The notes beneath the pieces were generated by a model. The model saw nothing but the letters and a program-made list of their open reading frames with translations. It did no database searches and was not told where the DNA came from. A DNA stretch of 64,000 bases from Streptomyces sp. R28 (GTDB taxonomy: Bacteria > Actinomycetota > Actinomycetes > Streptomycetales > Streptomycetaceae): the NCBI RefSeq assembly GCF_041052385.1, contig NZ_CP163439.1, positions 868,001 to 932,000 of the forward strand. The letters run 5' to 3'. The stretch's first letter is position 1, and each line of letters opens with the position of its first letter. Position numbers and translations under genes: made by a program. Below are positions 1 through 7,881 of this stretch, piece by piece.

Positions 1-1785
1 GTCGAAGGTGCGCTCCAGGGCGACCGGGTCCGTGACCGTCAGCGCGCGTCCCTTGCCGTCGACTTCGGCGACTCCGCGGCCGAGGCCGACGGCCGTGTCC
101 ACCTCGGGCAGCCGCTGGACCGCGTCGGCGAGGCGCGGGCTCAGGCCGCTGCCGCCCGCGCCGAACGACGGGGTGCTGACGGCCACGTCGCCCGCGAAGG
201 ACCTGGACACGGTCTGGTCCATGGTCGCCTTCAGAGAGGCGCCGAACACCGTGAAGAGGGAGACGACGGCCACGCCGATCATCAGGGCGCTCGCGGTGGC
301 GGCCGTTCGCTTCGGGCTGCGCAGGGCGTTGCGGCGGGCGAGTCCGCCGGTGACGCCGCGCAGTCGGTCCAGGGGGCCGCCGAGGATCCGTACGGCCGTC
401 GTGGAGGCGACCGGGCCGAGGACCACGAAGGCGGCCAGGGCCAGGACGGCGCCGGTGCCCGCCAGCCAGAGGGACGGGGTCACCAGGACGCCGCCGAGCG
501 TCGCGCCGACCGCGAGGGCCAGCAGGCCCAGGCCGGTGACGGCGCGGAGGCGGGAGGCGCCGGAGGTGTCGACGGCCGTCTCGCGCAGGGCGGCCAGCGG
601 TGCGGTGCGGCCGGCGCGGGCGGCGGGCAGCAGTGCGGAGCCGAGGCAGACCACGATGCCGACCGCGAGCGGCAGGGCCATGGAGAGTGCGCTGATGACC
701 AAGTCGCCCTCGGGGAAGGGGAATCCGATTGCCGGGAACAGCGCCTGCAGGCCGGCCGCGACGCCGATGCCGCCCGCGAGGCCGGCCACCGACGCGGTGA
801 CGGCCACGGCGATCGCCTCGACGAGGGTCGACGCGGTGACCTGGCGGGGTGCGGCGCCGAGGGCGCGCAACAGGGCGTTCTCGCGGGTGCGTTGGGCCAC
901 CACGATCGCGAAGGTGTTGTGGATGGAGAAGGTCGCCACCAGCAGGGCCACACCGGAGAAGACCAGGAGGAAGGTGGTGAAGACGTTCAGGAACTGGCTG
1001 GAGATCATGTCGGTGTTCTCCTGGGCCGACTCCTGACCCGTGATGGCCTCAACGCCGTTCGGCAGTGCGGGAGTCAGCGCGTCGACCAGCTCCTGCTGGC
1101 TGACGCCGGGTCCGGCCCGTACCTGGATGCTCGCCGCCTCGCCGGGCCCGGCCGTGAGGTACTTCTCGGCGTCGGCCTGGGTCATGCCGGTGAACGTCAC
1201 CTGGGCCATGCCGTCCTCGCCGCCGAAGGTCGCGAGGCCGACGACGGTCACCTTGACCGGGTCGGGCGTGCGCAGGGTCGTCGTGTCACCGATGTCCAGG
1301 TCGCCGCGCTTGGCGGTGCCGCGGTCGATGACGACCTCGCCGGACTTCTGCGGGGCGTGGCCCTCGGCGAGCTGGTACGCGTTGAGCTCGGGGTCGGCGA
1401 TCCAGTTGCCTGCGAGGGTGGGCGGGCCCTGGCCGCCGATCGGGTCGCCGTTCCTGCCGACGAGCTGGCCGGCGCCCTGGATGTTGGGCGCGGCGGCCGC
1501 GACGGCGGGGACCTTCTCGATCGTGCTCACCAGGTCCGTGTCGACGGGTTCGCGCACGCCCTCGCTCTCGCCGGGCGTCGTGATGGCGTCGTCGCTGCGG
1601 ACGACGGCGTCCGTGCCGCTGGTCGCGTTGCCGAACATGGTGTCGAAGCCGGCGCGCAGGGTGTCGCCCATGACGAGGGTGCCGGCGAGGAAGGCCACGC
1701 CGAGGAACACGGCGAGGAACGTGCCGGCGAAGCGGCGCTTGTGGGCGCGCAGGGAGGACACGCTCAGGCGGACGGAGGCGTTCAT
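1..1785 (-). CDS. FtsX/MacB-type ABC transporter permease (partial)
   Basis: This is the membrane subunit of an ABC exporter of the FtsX/MacB/LolC class. The ATG at 1785 overlaps the stop of the ATPase gene (ATGA), and the gene runs off the left edge, so only about 595 N-terminal residues are present. A cytoplasmic lead (SLRAHKRRF) is followed by a transmembrane segment near residues 19-40 and a large extracytoplasmic domain to about residue 250. Membrane helices follow near 260-290, 315-345 and 355-385, and a further helix block near 430-520 begins the second FtsX half. Family members are about 850 residues, so roughly a third is missing. Together with the ATPase and the SHOCT protein it forms a three-gene operon. 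The exported substrate cannot be deduced; lipids, peptides or antibiotics are typical. Confidence 0.9.
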   Translation of the reverse strand, partial: MNASVRLSVSSLRAHKRRFAGTFLAVFLGVAFLAGTLVMGDTLRAGFDTMFGNATSGTDAVVRSDDAITTPGESEGVREPVDTDLVSTIEKVPAVAAAAPNIQGAGQLVGRNGDPIGGQGPPTLAGNWIADPELNAYQLAEGHAPQKSGEVVIDRGTAKRGDLDIGDTTTLRTPDPVKVTVVGLATFGGEDGMAQVTFTGMTQADAEKYLTAGPGEAASIQVRAGPGVSQQELVDALTPALPNGVEAITGQESAQENTDMISSQFLNVFTTFLLVFSGVALLVATFSIHNTFAIVVAQRTRENALLRALGAAPRQVTASTLVEAIAVAVTASVAGLAGGIGVAAGLQALFPAIGFPFPEGDLVISALSMALPLAVGIVVCLGSALLPAARAGRTAPLAALRETAVDTSGASRLRAVTGLGLLALAVGATLGGVLVTPSLWLAGTGAVLALAAFVVLGPVASTTAVRILGGPLDRLRGVTGGLARRNALRSPKRTAATASALMIGVAVVSLFTVFGASLKATMDQTVSRSFAGDVAVSTPSFGAGGSGLSPRLADAVQRLPEVDTAVGLGRGVAEVDGKGRALTVTDPVALERTFD

Positions 1786-2540
1786 GACGGCACCTCGAAG
1801 GCTTTCATGCGGTCCAGGACCTTGTCGGCCGTCGGGGATTCCATACGGTCGACCAGGCACCCGTCGGCGAGGAACACGACCTCGTCGGCGTGGGCGGCGG
1901 CCACGGGGTCGTGGGTGACCATGACGACCGTGCGGGCCGTCTGGCGCACCGCGCGGCCGAGCAGGCCGAGGACCTCCTCGCCGGAGCGGGAGTCGAGGTT
2001 GCCGGTCGGCTCGTCGGCGAAGACGACGTCCGGCCGGCCGGCGAACGCCCGGGCCACGGCGACGCGTTGCTGCTGGCCGCCGGAGAGCTCGGAGGGCCGG
2101 TGGTGGAGCCGGTCTCGCAGGCCGACGACGTCGATCAGCGCGTCGATCCACTCCGGGTCGCCCTTGCCGCCCGCCAGGTCCAACGGCAGCCTGATGTTCT
2201 CCGCGACGGTCAGCGTCGGCACCAGGTTGAACGCCTGGAAGACGAAGCCGACGCGGTCGCGGCGCAGGAGGGTGAGGCGGCGGTCGTCGAGGCTGCTCAG
2301 CTCGGTGTCGCCGATGTGGGCGGTGCCCGAGGTGAGCGTGTCGAGGCCGGCCGCGCAGTGCATCAGGGTGGACTTGCCGGAGCCCGAGGGCCCCATGATC
2401 GCGGTGAAGCGGCCGACCGGGAAGTCGACGCTCACCCCGTCCAGGGCCCTCACGCTGGTGTCGCCGGTGCCGTACACCTTCACGGCGTCGACGACGCGGG
2501 CGGCCGTCGGCGTGCTCGTCGTGGTGGCCGTGGCGGTCAT
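1782..2540 (-). CDS. ABC transporter ATP-binding protein (MacB/LolD type)
   Basis: This 252-residue ATPase powers the FtsX-type permease encoded directly downstream. The Walker A motif GPSGSGKST, the signature LSGGQQQR and the Walker B with D-loop (VVFADEPTGNLD) are all intact. Gln and His-switch positions also look normal (VMVTHD). The short single-domain length and the ATRVVDAVKVYGTGD-like start are typical of MacB/LolD-type ATPases. The ATG at 2540 overlaps the stop of the SHOCT gene, and the stop overlaps the permease start, so all three are translationally coupled. Longer in-frame upstream sequence exists, but it lies across the SHOCT gene and is arginine/proline-rich shadow sequence. 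Confidence 0.93.
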   Translation of the reverse strand: MTATATTTSTPTAARVVDAVKVYGTGDTSVRALDGVSVDFPVGRFTAIMGPSGSGKSTLMHCAAGLDTLTSGTAHIGDTELSSLDDRRLTLLRRDRVGFVFQAFNLVPTLTVAENIRLPLDLAGGKGDPEWIDALIDVVGLRDRLHHRPSELSGGQQQRVAVARAFAGRPDVVFADEPTGNLDSRSGEEVLGLLGRAVRQTARTVVMVTHDPVAAAHADEVVFLADGCLVDRMESPTADKVLDRMKAFEVPS

Positions 2541-2818
2541 GCCGCACCGCCCTTGCCGGTGCGGCCGAACTGCTCGTCCAGGACGGACAGCCGGCGCCAG
2601 TACTCGTCCTCGTCGATCTCGCCGGAGGCGAAGCGGTGACCGAGCACCGTGAGGGGCGAGTTGTCGTCGGCGGCGGGCCGCCGGGGGCCGCGACGTCCGC
2701 GCCACACCGTGCGGCGCAGGAGAGTGATGCCGCCGATCACGACGGCTGCCCAGATCAGCGGGAAGAGCAGGATCCAGGGGCCGGGGCCGCCGTCTGCGAA
2801 GTGAGCCAGGGTCTGCAT
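2537..2818 (-). CDS. Small SHOCT-domain membrane protein
   Basis: This is a 93-residue protein and the first gene of the ABC exporter operon. One transmembrane helix lies near residues 14-34 (ILLFPLIWAAVVIGGITLL) and is followed by a basic stretch. The C-terminal half (LGHRFASGEIDEDEYWRRL) is a clear SHOCT domain, a short helical module common at the C-termini of small bacterial membrane proteins. A GGGAG ribosome site lies about ten bases before the ATG. The stop overlaps the ATPase start by four bases. SHOCT domains are thought to aid oligomerisation, so a role as an accessory or assembly factor for the exporter is a guess. Confidence 0.85.
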   Translation of the reverse strand: MQTLAHFADGGPGPWILLFPLIWAAVVIGGITLLRRTVWRGRRGPRRPAADDNSPLTVLGHRFASGEIDEDEYWRRLSVLDEQFGRTGKGGAA

Positions 2819-2838
2819 CTCGAGTCATCTCCCGAGTC

Positions 2839-2889
2839 GGTTCGGAGGGTTCGGAGGGTTCGGAGGGTTCGGAGGGTTCGGAGGGTTCG
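2839..2889. repeat. Tandem 9-bp repeat GGTTCGGAG, five copies plus a partial copy
   Basis: Five exact head-to-tail copies of GGTTCGGAG occupy 2839-2883, and a sixth copy is cut after GGTTCG. The array sits about 20 bases upstream of the SHOCT gene start, in the leader or promoter of the ABC exporter operon, within the region shared with the divergent TetR gene. Perfect copies of this kind suggest recent slippage. Confidence 0.95.
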
Positions 2890-3022
2890 TTCGGTGATGT
2901 CTCGAGACTCGCTCCGCAGGGGGGTCCGGGGCGTCGTACGGCCAGCGGCACTGCGCGTACCTCGCGGGGAGTAGGCGGGGCCGGTTCGGCTGCTCCGGAA
3001 GGGCTCGGCCAGGACTCGACTT

Positions 3023-3044
3023 CTGTAACTACTAGTATGTACAG
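3023..3044. promoter_or_regulatory. Near-perfect 22-bp palindrome, likely TetR operator
   Basis: The arms CTGTA and TACAG flank a centre TACTAGTA. Eighteen of 22 positions are symmetric; only the four positions 6, 7, 16 and 17 break symmetry. The site lies immediately before, and partly across, a possible upstream ATG (3037) of the TetR gene. It therefore looks like an autoregulatory operator that could also act on the divergent ABC operon. The assignment rests on position and symmetry only. Confidence 0.7.
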
Positions 3045-3051
3045 TGAGGGC

Positions 3052-3627
3052 ATGAGCACCTCGGACACCTCGGACCGGCTGATCGAGTCCACCCGGGAAC
3101 TGCTGTGGGAGCGCGGCTATGTGGGCACCAGCCCCAAAGCCATCCTGGAGCGGGCGGGCGCCGGGCAGGGCAGCATGTACCACCACTTCAAGGGGAAGCC
3201 CGATCTCGCCCTGGCCGCGATCCGGCGTACCGCCGCGGAGATGCGGGCTACCGCCGCGGGAGTACTCGACGGTCCGGGAACGCCGTACGAGCGCATCGAG
3301 GCGTATCTGCGGCGCGAGCGCGATGTGCTGCGTGGCTGTCCGGTCGGGCGGCTGACGATGGACCCGGACGTGATCGCCAGCGACGAGCTGCGGGCGCCCG
3401 TCGACGAGACGCTCGACTGGCTGCGTGAACGGCTCGCCGGGATCGTCGAGGAGGGCAAGGAGCAGGGCCAGTTCGCGCCCGGGCTCGACGGCGAGTCGAT
3501 CGCGGCGACGATCGTCGCGACCGTCCAGGGCGGCTACGTCCTGGCCCGCGCGTCCGGTTCTCCCGCCGCCTTCGACGTGGGTGTCCGGGGGCTGCTCTCC
3601 CTTCTCGCACCGCACCAGGACCACTAG
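3052..3627 (+). CDS. TetR/AcrR family transcriptional regulator
   Basis: This is a one-component repressor of 191 residues. The N-terminal helix-turn-helix covers roughly residues 5-50, with the typical TSPKAILERAGAGQGSMYHHFKGKPDLA recognition region in pieces (AILERAGAGQG, MYHHFKGK). The variable ligand-binding helices follow. An alternative ATG at 3037 would add five residues, but it lies inside the 22-bp palindrome and has no ribosome site, so the ATG at 3052 (preceded by GTGAGG) is preferred. The gene leads a compact operon with DUF4865, DUF1272 and tautomerase genes and is divergent from the ABC exporter operon. It probably controls one or both, with a small electrophilic or aromatic ligand as a guess. 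Confidence 0.88.
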   Translation: MSTSDTSDRLIESTRELLWERGYVGTSPKAILERAGAGQGSMYHHFKGKPDLALAAIRRTAAEMRATAAGVLDGPGTPYERIEAYLRRERDVLRGCPVGRLTMDPDVIASDELRAPVDETLDWLRERLAGIVEEGKEQGQFAPGLDGESIAATIVATVQGGYVLARASGSPAAFDVGVRGLLSLLAPHQDH

Positions 3628-3638
3628 GAAGGCGCCCG

Positions 3639-4211
3639 ATGCACGCGATGCAGTACGAGCTCACCCTGCCCGCCGACTACGACATGGGGATCATCCGCCG
3701 TCGCGTGGCGAGCAGGGGACACCTGCTCGACGACTGGCAGGGGCTGGGCTTCAAGACGTATCTGATGCGCGAGCGCGGTGCGCTCGGATCGCCGGTCAAC
3801 CAATACGCGCCGTTCTATCTGTGGAACACCGGCGCGGGCATGAACGCCTTCCTCTGGGGAGGCCCCTTCCAGGGCATCGTCGACGACTTCGGCCGCCCGT
3901 CGGTCCGGCAGTGGTCCGGGCTGGCGTACGAGGAGGGCGGGGCCGCCCACTCCCCCGCGCGGGTCGCGGTGCTGCGGCGCGAACAGGTGCCGGACAGGGG
4001 GCTGTTGACCGATGTCATGGCGGACGCGGCACGTGAGACCGAGCGGCTGGCCGGCGAGGACGGGGCGGTGCTCTCGGCGACTGCCGTGGACACAAGTCGT
4101 TGGGAGCTGATCCACTTCTCGCTCTGGGAGAACGACACGCCCAAGGCCGACGGCGACGTGTACGAGGTGCTGCACATGTCCGCGCCGGGGCGGGACCGAT
4201 TGCCGGGCTGA
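3639..4211 (+). CDS. DUF4865 family protein
   Basis: This 190-residue protein has the recognisable DUF4865 start (MQYELTLPADYDMGIIRRRV) and the conserved aromatic stretch NQYAPFYLWNTGAGMNAFLWGG. The family has no established function; the fold resembles dimeric alpha-beta barrel monooxygenase-like proteins, but that is inference. The ATG at 3639 follows an AGGAAGG ribosome site by six bases; an in-frame ATG at 3648 is a weaker choice. It lies 11 bases after the TetR stop and 17 bases before the DUF1272 gene. It is cytoplasmic, with no signal peptide or membrane segment. Confidence 0.85.
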   Translation: MHAMQYELTLPADYDMGIIRRRVASRGHLLDDWQGLGFKTYLMRERGALGSPVNQYAPFYLWNTGAGMNAFLWGGPFQGIVDDFGRPSVRQWSGLAYEEGGAAHSPARVAVLRREQVPDRGLLTDVMADAARETERLAGEDGAVLSATAVDTSRWELIHFSLWENDTPKADGDVYEVLHMSAPGRDRLPG

Positions 4212-4228
4212 CGAGGAAAGGCGAAGAC

Positions 4229-4405
4229 ATGGCACTGGAGATGCGTGAGCGCTGCGAGCGGTGCGAGACGGCGGCCCTGCCGCTCGACGCACCTGCACTT
4301 ATCTGCTCGTACGAATGCACCTTCTGTGTGCCGTGCAGCGAGGCCATGCGGGGCGTCTGCCCCAACTGCGGTGGCGAGCTGGTCCCCAGACCTCGCCGTT
4401 CGTGA
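4229..4405 (+). CDS. DUF1272 small zinc-ribbon protein
   Basis: This 58-residue protein has three Cys pairs arranged as CERC, CTFCVPC and CPNC. This is the DUF1272 signature and indicates two zinc-binding knuckles. It starts at the ATG at 4229 after AGGAAAGGCGA. It lies between the DUF4865 and tautomerase genes with gaps of 17 and 24 bases, so it is co-transcribed. The family is found repeatedly in such small TetR-linked operons, but no biochemical role is established. A regulatory or metal-buffering partner of the neighbouring enzymes is possible. Confidence 0.87.
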   Translation: MALEMRERCERCETAALPLDAPALICSYECTFCVPCSEAMRGVCPNCGGELVPRPRRS

Positions 4406-4429
4406 CGTTCGCAGCAAGGAGACCCACAC

Positions 4430-4861
4430 ATGCCCTTCGTCCGCATCGACGCCCTGGGGACCGACCCCGAGCGCCTTGACGCCCTCGGCCGTGCCGTCCA
4501 CGACGCCCTGGTGGAGGCGATCGGGATCCCGCCCGACGACCGGTTCCAGGTGCTGGTCGGGCACGACGGCACCCGAAGCACCCTGCGCTACGACAGCGAC
4601 TATCTCGGCATCCACCGGGACGACGGCCTCGTGTACGTCACGATCACCCTGCGCTCCGGGCGGACCCCCGCGCAGAAGCAGGCGCTGTACCGGCGGATCG
4701 CCGAACTCGCCCACGCCTACGCGGGGACCGAACCGCGGAACGTCTTCGTCAACCTCATCGAGAACGAGCCGATCAACTGGTCGTTCGGCGAGGGAGTGGC
4801 CCAGTACGCCGATGCCCCCGCCCCTGTCGACTCGCCCGCCCTCACCGGGCCGTCGTCCTAG
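4430..4861 (+). CDS. Tautomerase family protein
   Basis: This is a 143-residue member of the 4-oxalocrotonate tautomerase superfamily. After removal of the start Met the mature N-terminus is Pro (MPFVRID), the catalytic base of the family. The length is that of the fused two-unit forms rather than the 62-residue 4-OT monomer. A second half (VYVTITLRSGRTPAQKQALYRRI, and ENEPINWSFGEG near the end) matches the DUF1904/tautomerase_2 type. An AAGGAG site lies eight bases upstream. It is the last gene of the TetR-led operon, and its stop overlaps the convergent KARI gene by four bases. The substrate is unknown; a keto-enol or dehalogenase-like reaction is likely. Confidence 0.85.
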   Translation: MPFVRIDALGTDPERLDALGRAVHDALVEAIGIPPDDRFQVLVGHDGTRSTLRYDSDYLGIHRDDGLVYVTITLRSGRTPAQKQALYRRIAELAHAYAGTEPRNVFVNLIENEPINWSFGEGVAQYADAPAPVDSPALTGPSS

Positions 4862-6327
4862 GCCACGGCGATGTCCACGGTCGGCCGGAGCTTCGCGGCC
4901 GCGGCCAGGGCCTCGTGCACCGGGTGGGCGTTGAAGGCCGTCAACAGGGCCGCGTCCGCCGGGTGTTCGGCGCCCGGGTAGGCGATCTGCTCGTACGCGG
5001 CCTGGAAGCGCGGGCCCCAGCGGCGGGCGCCGAGGCGGGCCGTGCGGGAGCAGTTGTCGACCATGTGGGCCACGTCCCGCGCGTGCATGTAGGGCAGCAG
5101 CGAGTCGACGGCCTCGATGACCGACTCGTTGACGATCTCCGACCAGAGGTGGCCGCGCTCGGCGAACTCGTCGATCTGGGCCGTCATCGTCGCCACGAAC
5201 ACCCCGGCGGTGAACGGGTCGACCGGCAGTTCGCGTGCGGCCCGCCGGGCGTGCACCCGGTCGCCGACGGCCCACATCGGTGAGCCGCCGATCCTGCTCA
5301 TCGGGCGTGCGCCGAGCCGCCGTTCGGCCAGGATCACACTGCGCAGCTCGGTGCCGTCGGCGACCTCGTCGTAGATCTCGGCGACGATCTCGCGGGCGGG
5401 ACCGTACGTCGCCGTGTACGCCCGGTCGAAGACGGCCCGGCCATCGCGGTCCAGGCCCTCCCGCACGGCACGCAGTCCCGCGCGGGAGATCGTCCGAGCG
5501 ATCGGGCCGGTGACGTTCTCGCAGGAGCGCTCGTACGCCGTCACCTCGTCGTCCCCGGCGAGCCGGTAGCGGGCGTACAGGCTCTCGACGATGCCGTGGA
5601 CGGCGCCGAGCAGGATGGCCCGCTCACCGACGATGTCGGAGAGGTACTCACTGTCGAGCGTGGTGCGGAAGGTGTAGGGCGAGCCCAGCGCCACCGACCA
5701 GCCGAGCGCGATGTCGACGGCACGGCCGTCCGGGTCGGCGTGCACGGCGAAGCTGCTGTTGATTCCGGCGCCGTTGATCTCCGCGCCCTGCTCGTAGAGC
5801 CTGCGCACGGAGTCGCCCATGCCCTTGGGACATACGGCGATCACTCCGTGCCCCGGCGGAAACTCCCGGCCCTTTTCGCGCAGATGGCCGAGCAGGAAGC
5901 CGTGCGAGAGGCCGATGACGGCGCCGGGCTTCAGGGCCGCGAAGATCTCCCGGTGGTGGGCGGCGAGCGCGGCGTCGGCGATCAGCAGGATCACCAGGTC
6001 GCTGTCGGCGGTGACGGCGAGCCAGTCGCCGAGCGTGCCGTCCTCCTCGGTGAAGCCGTGTGTGCGGGCGTCGGCGGCCGAGCGGGAGCCGGGGCGCAGT
6101 CCGACGGCCACCCGCACACCGGTGCCGGCGAGGGAATCGCGCAGGTTGCGGGCCTGGGCGCGGCCCTGCGGGCCCCAGCCGATCACGCCGATGCGCTGGA
6201 CGCCGGCGAAGGCCTGCGGCAGCAGCGGGAAGAGGTGCCGGCCGCCGCGCAGGATCGTCTCCGTGCCGCCGGGGACGTCCATCGTTTCGAGGGGGAAGAC
6301 GCGGGAGGCGTAGGTGGTGGAGGTCAT
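4858..6327 (-). CDS. ilvC: Ketol-acid reductoisomerase, class II, plant-like
   Basis: This enzyme of branched-chain amino acid synthesis would convert acetolactate or acetohydroxybutyrate to the dihydroxy acids with NADPH and Mg2+. The 489 residues are the long class II form; the usual actinobacterial IlvC is the class I form of about 340 residues. Visible motifs include the nucleotide site GVIGWGPQG, SHGFLLGHL, the catalytic-region VAVCPKGMG-type motif (AVCPKGMGDSVRRLY), NGAGINSSFAVH, SDIVGERAILLGAVHGIVE, NESVIEAVDSL and the end RPTVDIAVA. From memory, these segments track plant chloroplast enzymes more closely than E. coli IlvC. The ATG at 6327 was chosen because the extension upstream of it overlaps the operators. 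It is divergent from an IlvY-like gene. Confidence 0.93.
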   Translation of the reverse strand: MTSTTYASRVFPLETMDVPGGTETILRGGRHLFPLLPQAFAGVQRIGVIGWGPQGRAQARNLRDSLAGTGVRVAVGLRPGSRSAADARTHGFTEEDGTLGDWLAVTADSDLVILLIADAALAAHHREIFAALKPGAVIGLSHGFLLGHLREKGREFPPGHGVIAVCPKGMGDSVRRLYEQGAEINGAGINSSFAVHADPDGRAVDIALGWSVALGSPYTFRTTLDSEYLSDIVGERAILLGAVHGIVESLYARYRLAGDDEVTAYERSCENVTGPIARTISRAGLRAVREGLDRDGRAVFDRAYTATYGPAREIVAEIYDEVADGTELRSVILAERRLGARPMSRIGGSPMWAVGDRVHARRAARELPVDPFTAGVFVATMTAQIDEFAERGHLWSEIVNESVIEAVDSLLPYMHARDVAHMVDNCSRTARLGARRWGPRFQAAYEQIAYPGAEHPADAALLTAFNAHPVHEALAAAAKLRPTVDIAVA

Positions 6328-6353
6328 GGTCGAGTTGTAGGCTCCATGCGAGC

Positions 6354-6389
6354 GTTGCAGCAAGCGCAACTTGTGCAGCGCAGTGTTGC
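6354..6389. promoter_or_regulatory. IlvY-type operator repeats between ilvC and ilvY
   Basis: The 90-bp divergent region holds GTTGC at 6354-6358, GCAAC at 6366-6370 and GTTGC at 6385-6389. The first two form a LysR-box-like inverted repeat TTGC-N7-GCAA; the second and third form another inverted pair. Two adjacent sites of this kind match the arrangement known for IlvY in enteric bacteria, where one site drives autoregulation and the other induces ilvC. The functional reading is inference from symmetry and position. Confidence 0.7.
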
Positions 6390-6417
6390 GGGAACTGAAA
6401 CAGCGAGGTCGGAAGGC

Positions 6418-7269
6418 ATGCGCGACGATCACCGGGACCTACGTCTCTTCCTGCATCTGGCGCAGACGCTGAACTTCGGGCGGACCAGCCTCGACTGCCA
6501 TGTCAGCCCGGCGACGCTGACGCGCACCGTGCAGCGGCTGGAGGCCGATCTCGGGCACCGTCTGTTCGACCGTGGCCCGCGTGGGGTGGCACTCACGGCG
6601 GAGGGTCACCGCTTCCGTGAATACGCCGTCCGGGCACTGGAGTTGTGGCGCGCCTACCGCGAGGAGCATCCCGACCCGGCCGAACTCACCGGCCGCCTGG
6701 CCGTGTTCGCCACCGTCACCGCCTGTCAGGCGCTGCTGCCCGACCTGTTGGCGCCGTTCCGCACCGCCCACCCCCAGGTGCGGCTCGATCTGCGCACCGG
6801 TGACGCGGCGGCGGCGCTGGCCCGGCTGGACGAGGGCGAGGTGGACGTGGCCGTCGCGGGGATCCCGGCGCGGCTGCCGGAGTCGCTGGTGAGCCGGACG
6901 GTCGCGGTGACGGAGCTGGTCATGGTGACCGCACGGGACCGTCCCGACCCCGGCCTCGAAGGGCCCTTCGTCCTCCCCCACCGTGGGCTGGTCCGCGAGG
7001 CCGCCGACCGCTGGCTGCGCTCCCGCGGCACGACACCCGAGGTGGCCTGCGAACCCGACGGCCACGAAGGGCTGTTGACGCTGGTCGCCCTGGGGTGCGG
7101 CACGGGTGTGGTGCCGCGTCTGGTGCTGGAGCACAGTGCGGTGCGCGACCGGCTGTCGGTCGTCCCGGCCGATCCGCCGCCGGAGCCCTTCCCGATCGGG
7201 CTGTGCGTCCGGCGGGCCGATCTGCGGCGGCCGCTGGTGGCGGCGCTGTGGAGCCTCACGGCTCCCTGA
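6418..7269 (+). CDS. ilvY: LysR family regulator, IlvY-like
   Basis: This is a 283-residue LysR-type activator. The N-terminal winged helix (LRLFLHLAQTLNFGRTS, then HVSPATLTRTVQRLE) closely follows the E. coli IlvY start, including FLHLA and the FGR motif. Later IlvY-like stretches are TGDAAAALA, VDVAVAGIPARLPESL and GHEGLLTLVALGCGTGVVP. In enteric bacteria IlvY senses acetolactate/acetohydroxybutyrate and turns on ilvC; the same divergent arrangement is present here. The start at 6418 leaves the operator region outside the gene. It overlaps the convergent RpiB-like gene by 14 bases at its end. Confidence 0.87.
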   Translation: MRDDHRDLRLFLHLAQTLNFGRTSLDCHVSPATLTRTVQRLEADLGHRLFDRGPRGVALTAEGHRFREYAVRALELWRAYREEHPDPAELTGRLAVFATVTACQALLPDLLAPFRTAHPQVRLDLRTGDAAAALARLDEGEVDVAVAGIPARLPESLVSRTVAVTELVMVTARDRPDPGLEGPFVLPHRGLVREAADRWLRSRGTTPEVACEPDGHEGLLTLVALGCGTGVVPRLVLEHSAVRDRLSVVPADPPPEPFPIGLCVRRADLRRPLVAALWSLTAP

Positions 7270-7705
7270 GGTCCAGGCGGCCGACGCGGGCCACGTTCTC
7301 CCGGTCCTCGGCGTCCGCGCTGGCCTCGGCCGCGAACCAGGCGTCGAGGATCTCCTTGAGCAGCGGCTCGGACGTCAGCCGCAGGCTGAGCGCGAGCACG
7401 TTGGCGTCGTTCCAGCGGCGAGCGCCGTCCGCTGTGTACGCGTCCGTGCACAGGGCGGCCCGCACGCCGGGCACCTTGTTCGCGGCGATCGAGGCGCCCG
7501 TGCCGGTCCAGCAGCACACGACCGCCTGGTCGGCCGTCCCGACGGCGACCTCGCGGGCGGCCGCCTCGGAGCAGGCGGCCCACTGGGGGTCGTCGCCGGG
7601 GCTGAGCGCCCCGTGGGTGACGACGTCGTGACCGCGACCGCGCAGCTCGGTGACGAGGAGACGGGCCACGGGTTCGTCCATGTCCGAGGAGACGGAGATC
7701 CGCAT
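7256..7705 (-). CDS. RpiB/LacA/LacB family sugar-phosphate isomerase
   Basis: This 149-residue enzyme belongs to the family that interconverts aldose and ketose phosphates (ribose-5-P, allose-6-P, galactose-6-P). Starting at MRISVSSD, the catalytic Cys region reads CCWTGTGASIAANK around residues 64-77, followed by VPGVRAALC and WNDANVLALS, all family landmarks. A Trp replaces the Gly that normally follows the catalytic Cys, which may shift the substrate. The ATG at 7705 fits the family's usual start; an ATG at 7723 would add six residues. It overlaps ilvY in convergent orientation. No dedicated pathway gene is adjacent, so the substrate is open. Confidence 0.88.
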   Translation of the reverse strand: MRISVSSDMDEPVARLLVTELRGRGHDVVTHGALSPGDDPQWAACSEAAAREVAVGTADQAVVCCWTGTGASIAANKVPGVRAALCTDAYTADGARRWNDANVLALSLRLTSEPLLKEILDAWFAAEASADAEDRENVARVGRLDLREP

Positions 7706-7881
7706 GTCACGAAGGGTACCCATGTCCGCCGGGAGTGCGGCGCTCCGAGCGGCGGCCGGGGCCGAGCGTGGAGAGGAGCGCCGTCGCTGATGTCCGAGGG
7801 CCACACCTTCGCCGGCACCGAGGGCGGCACCGTCCGCGGGAAGCGGGCCTTACCCAGTACCGCCTCACGGGCGGGCCGGTC

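Noticed and set aside
892..2652. A long plus-strand frame opposite the ABC exporter genes
   Set aside because: Shadow of the permease and ATPase genes; no recognisable domain and no ribosome site.
3037..3051. Earlier ATG for the TetR gene
   Set aside because: It lies inside the palindrome and has no ribosome site; the ATG at 3052 is more consistent.
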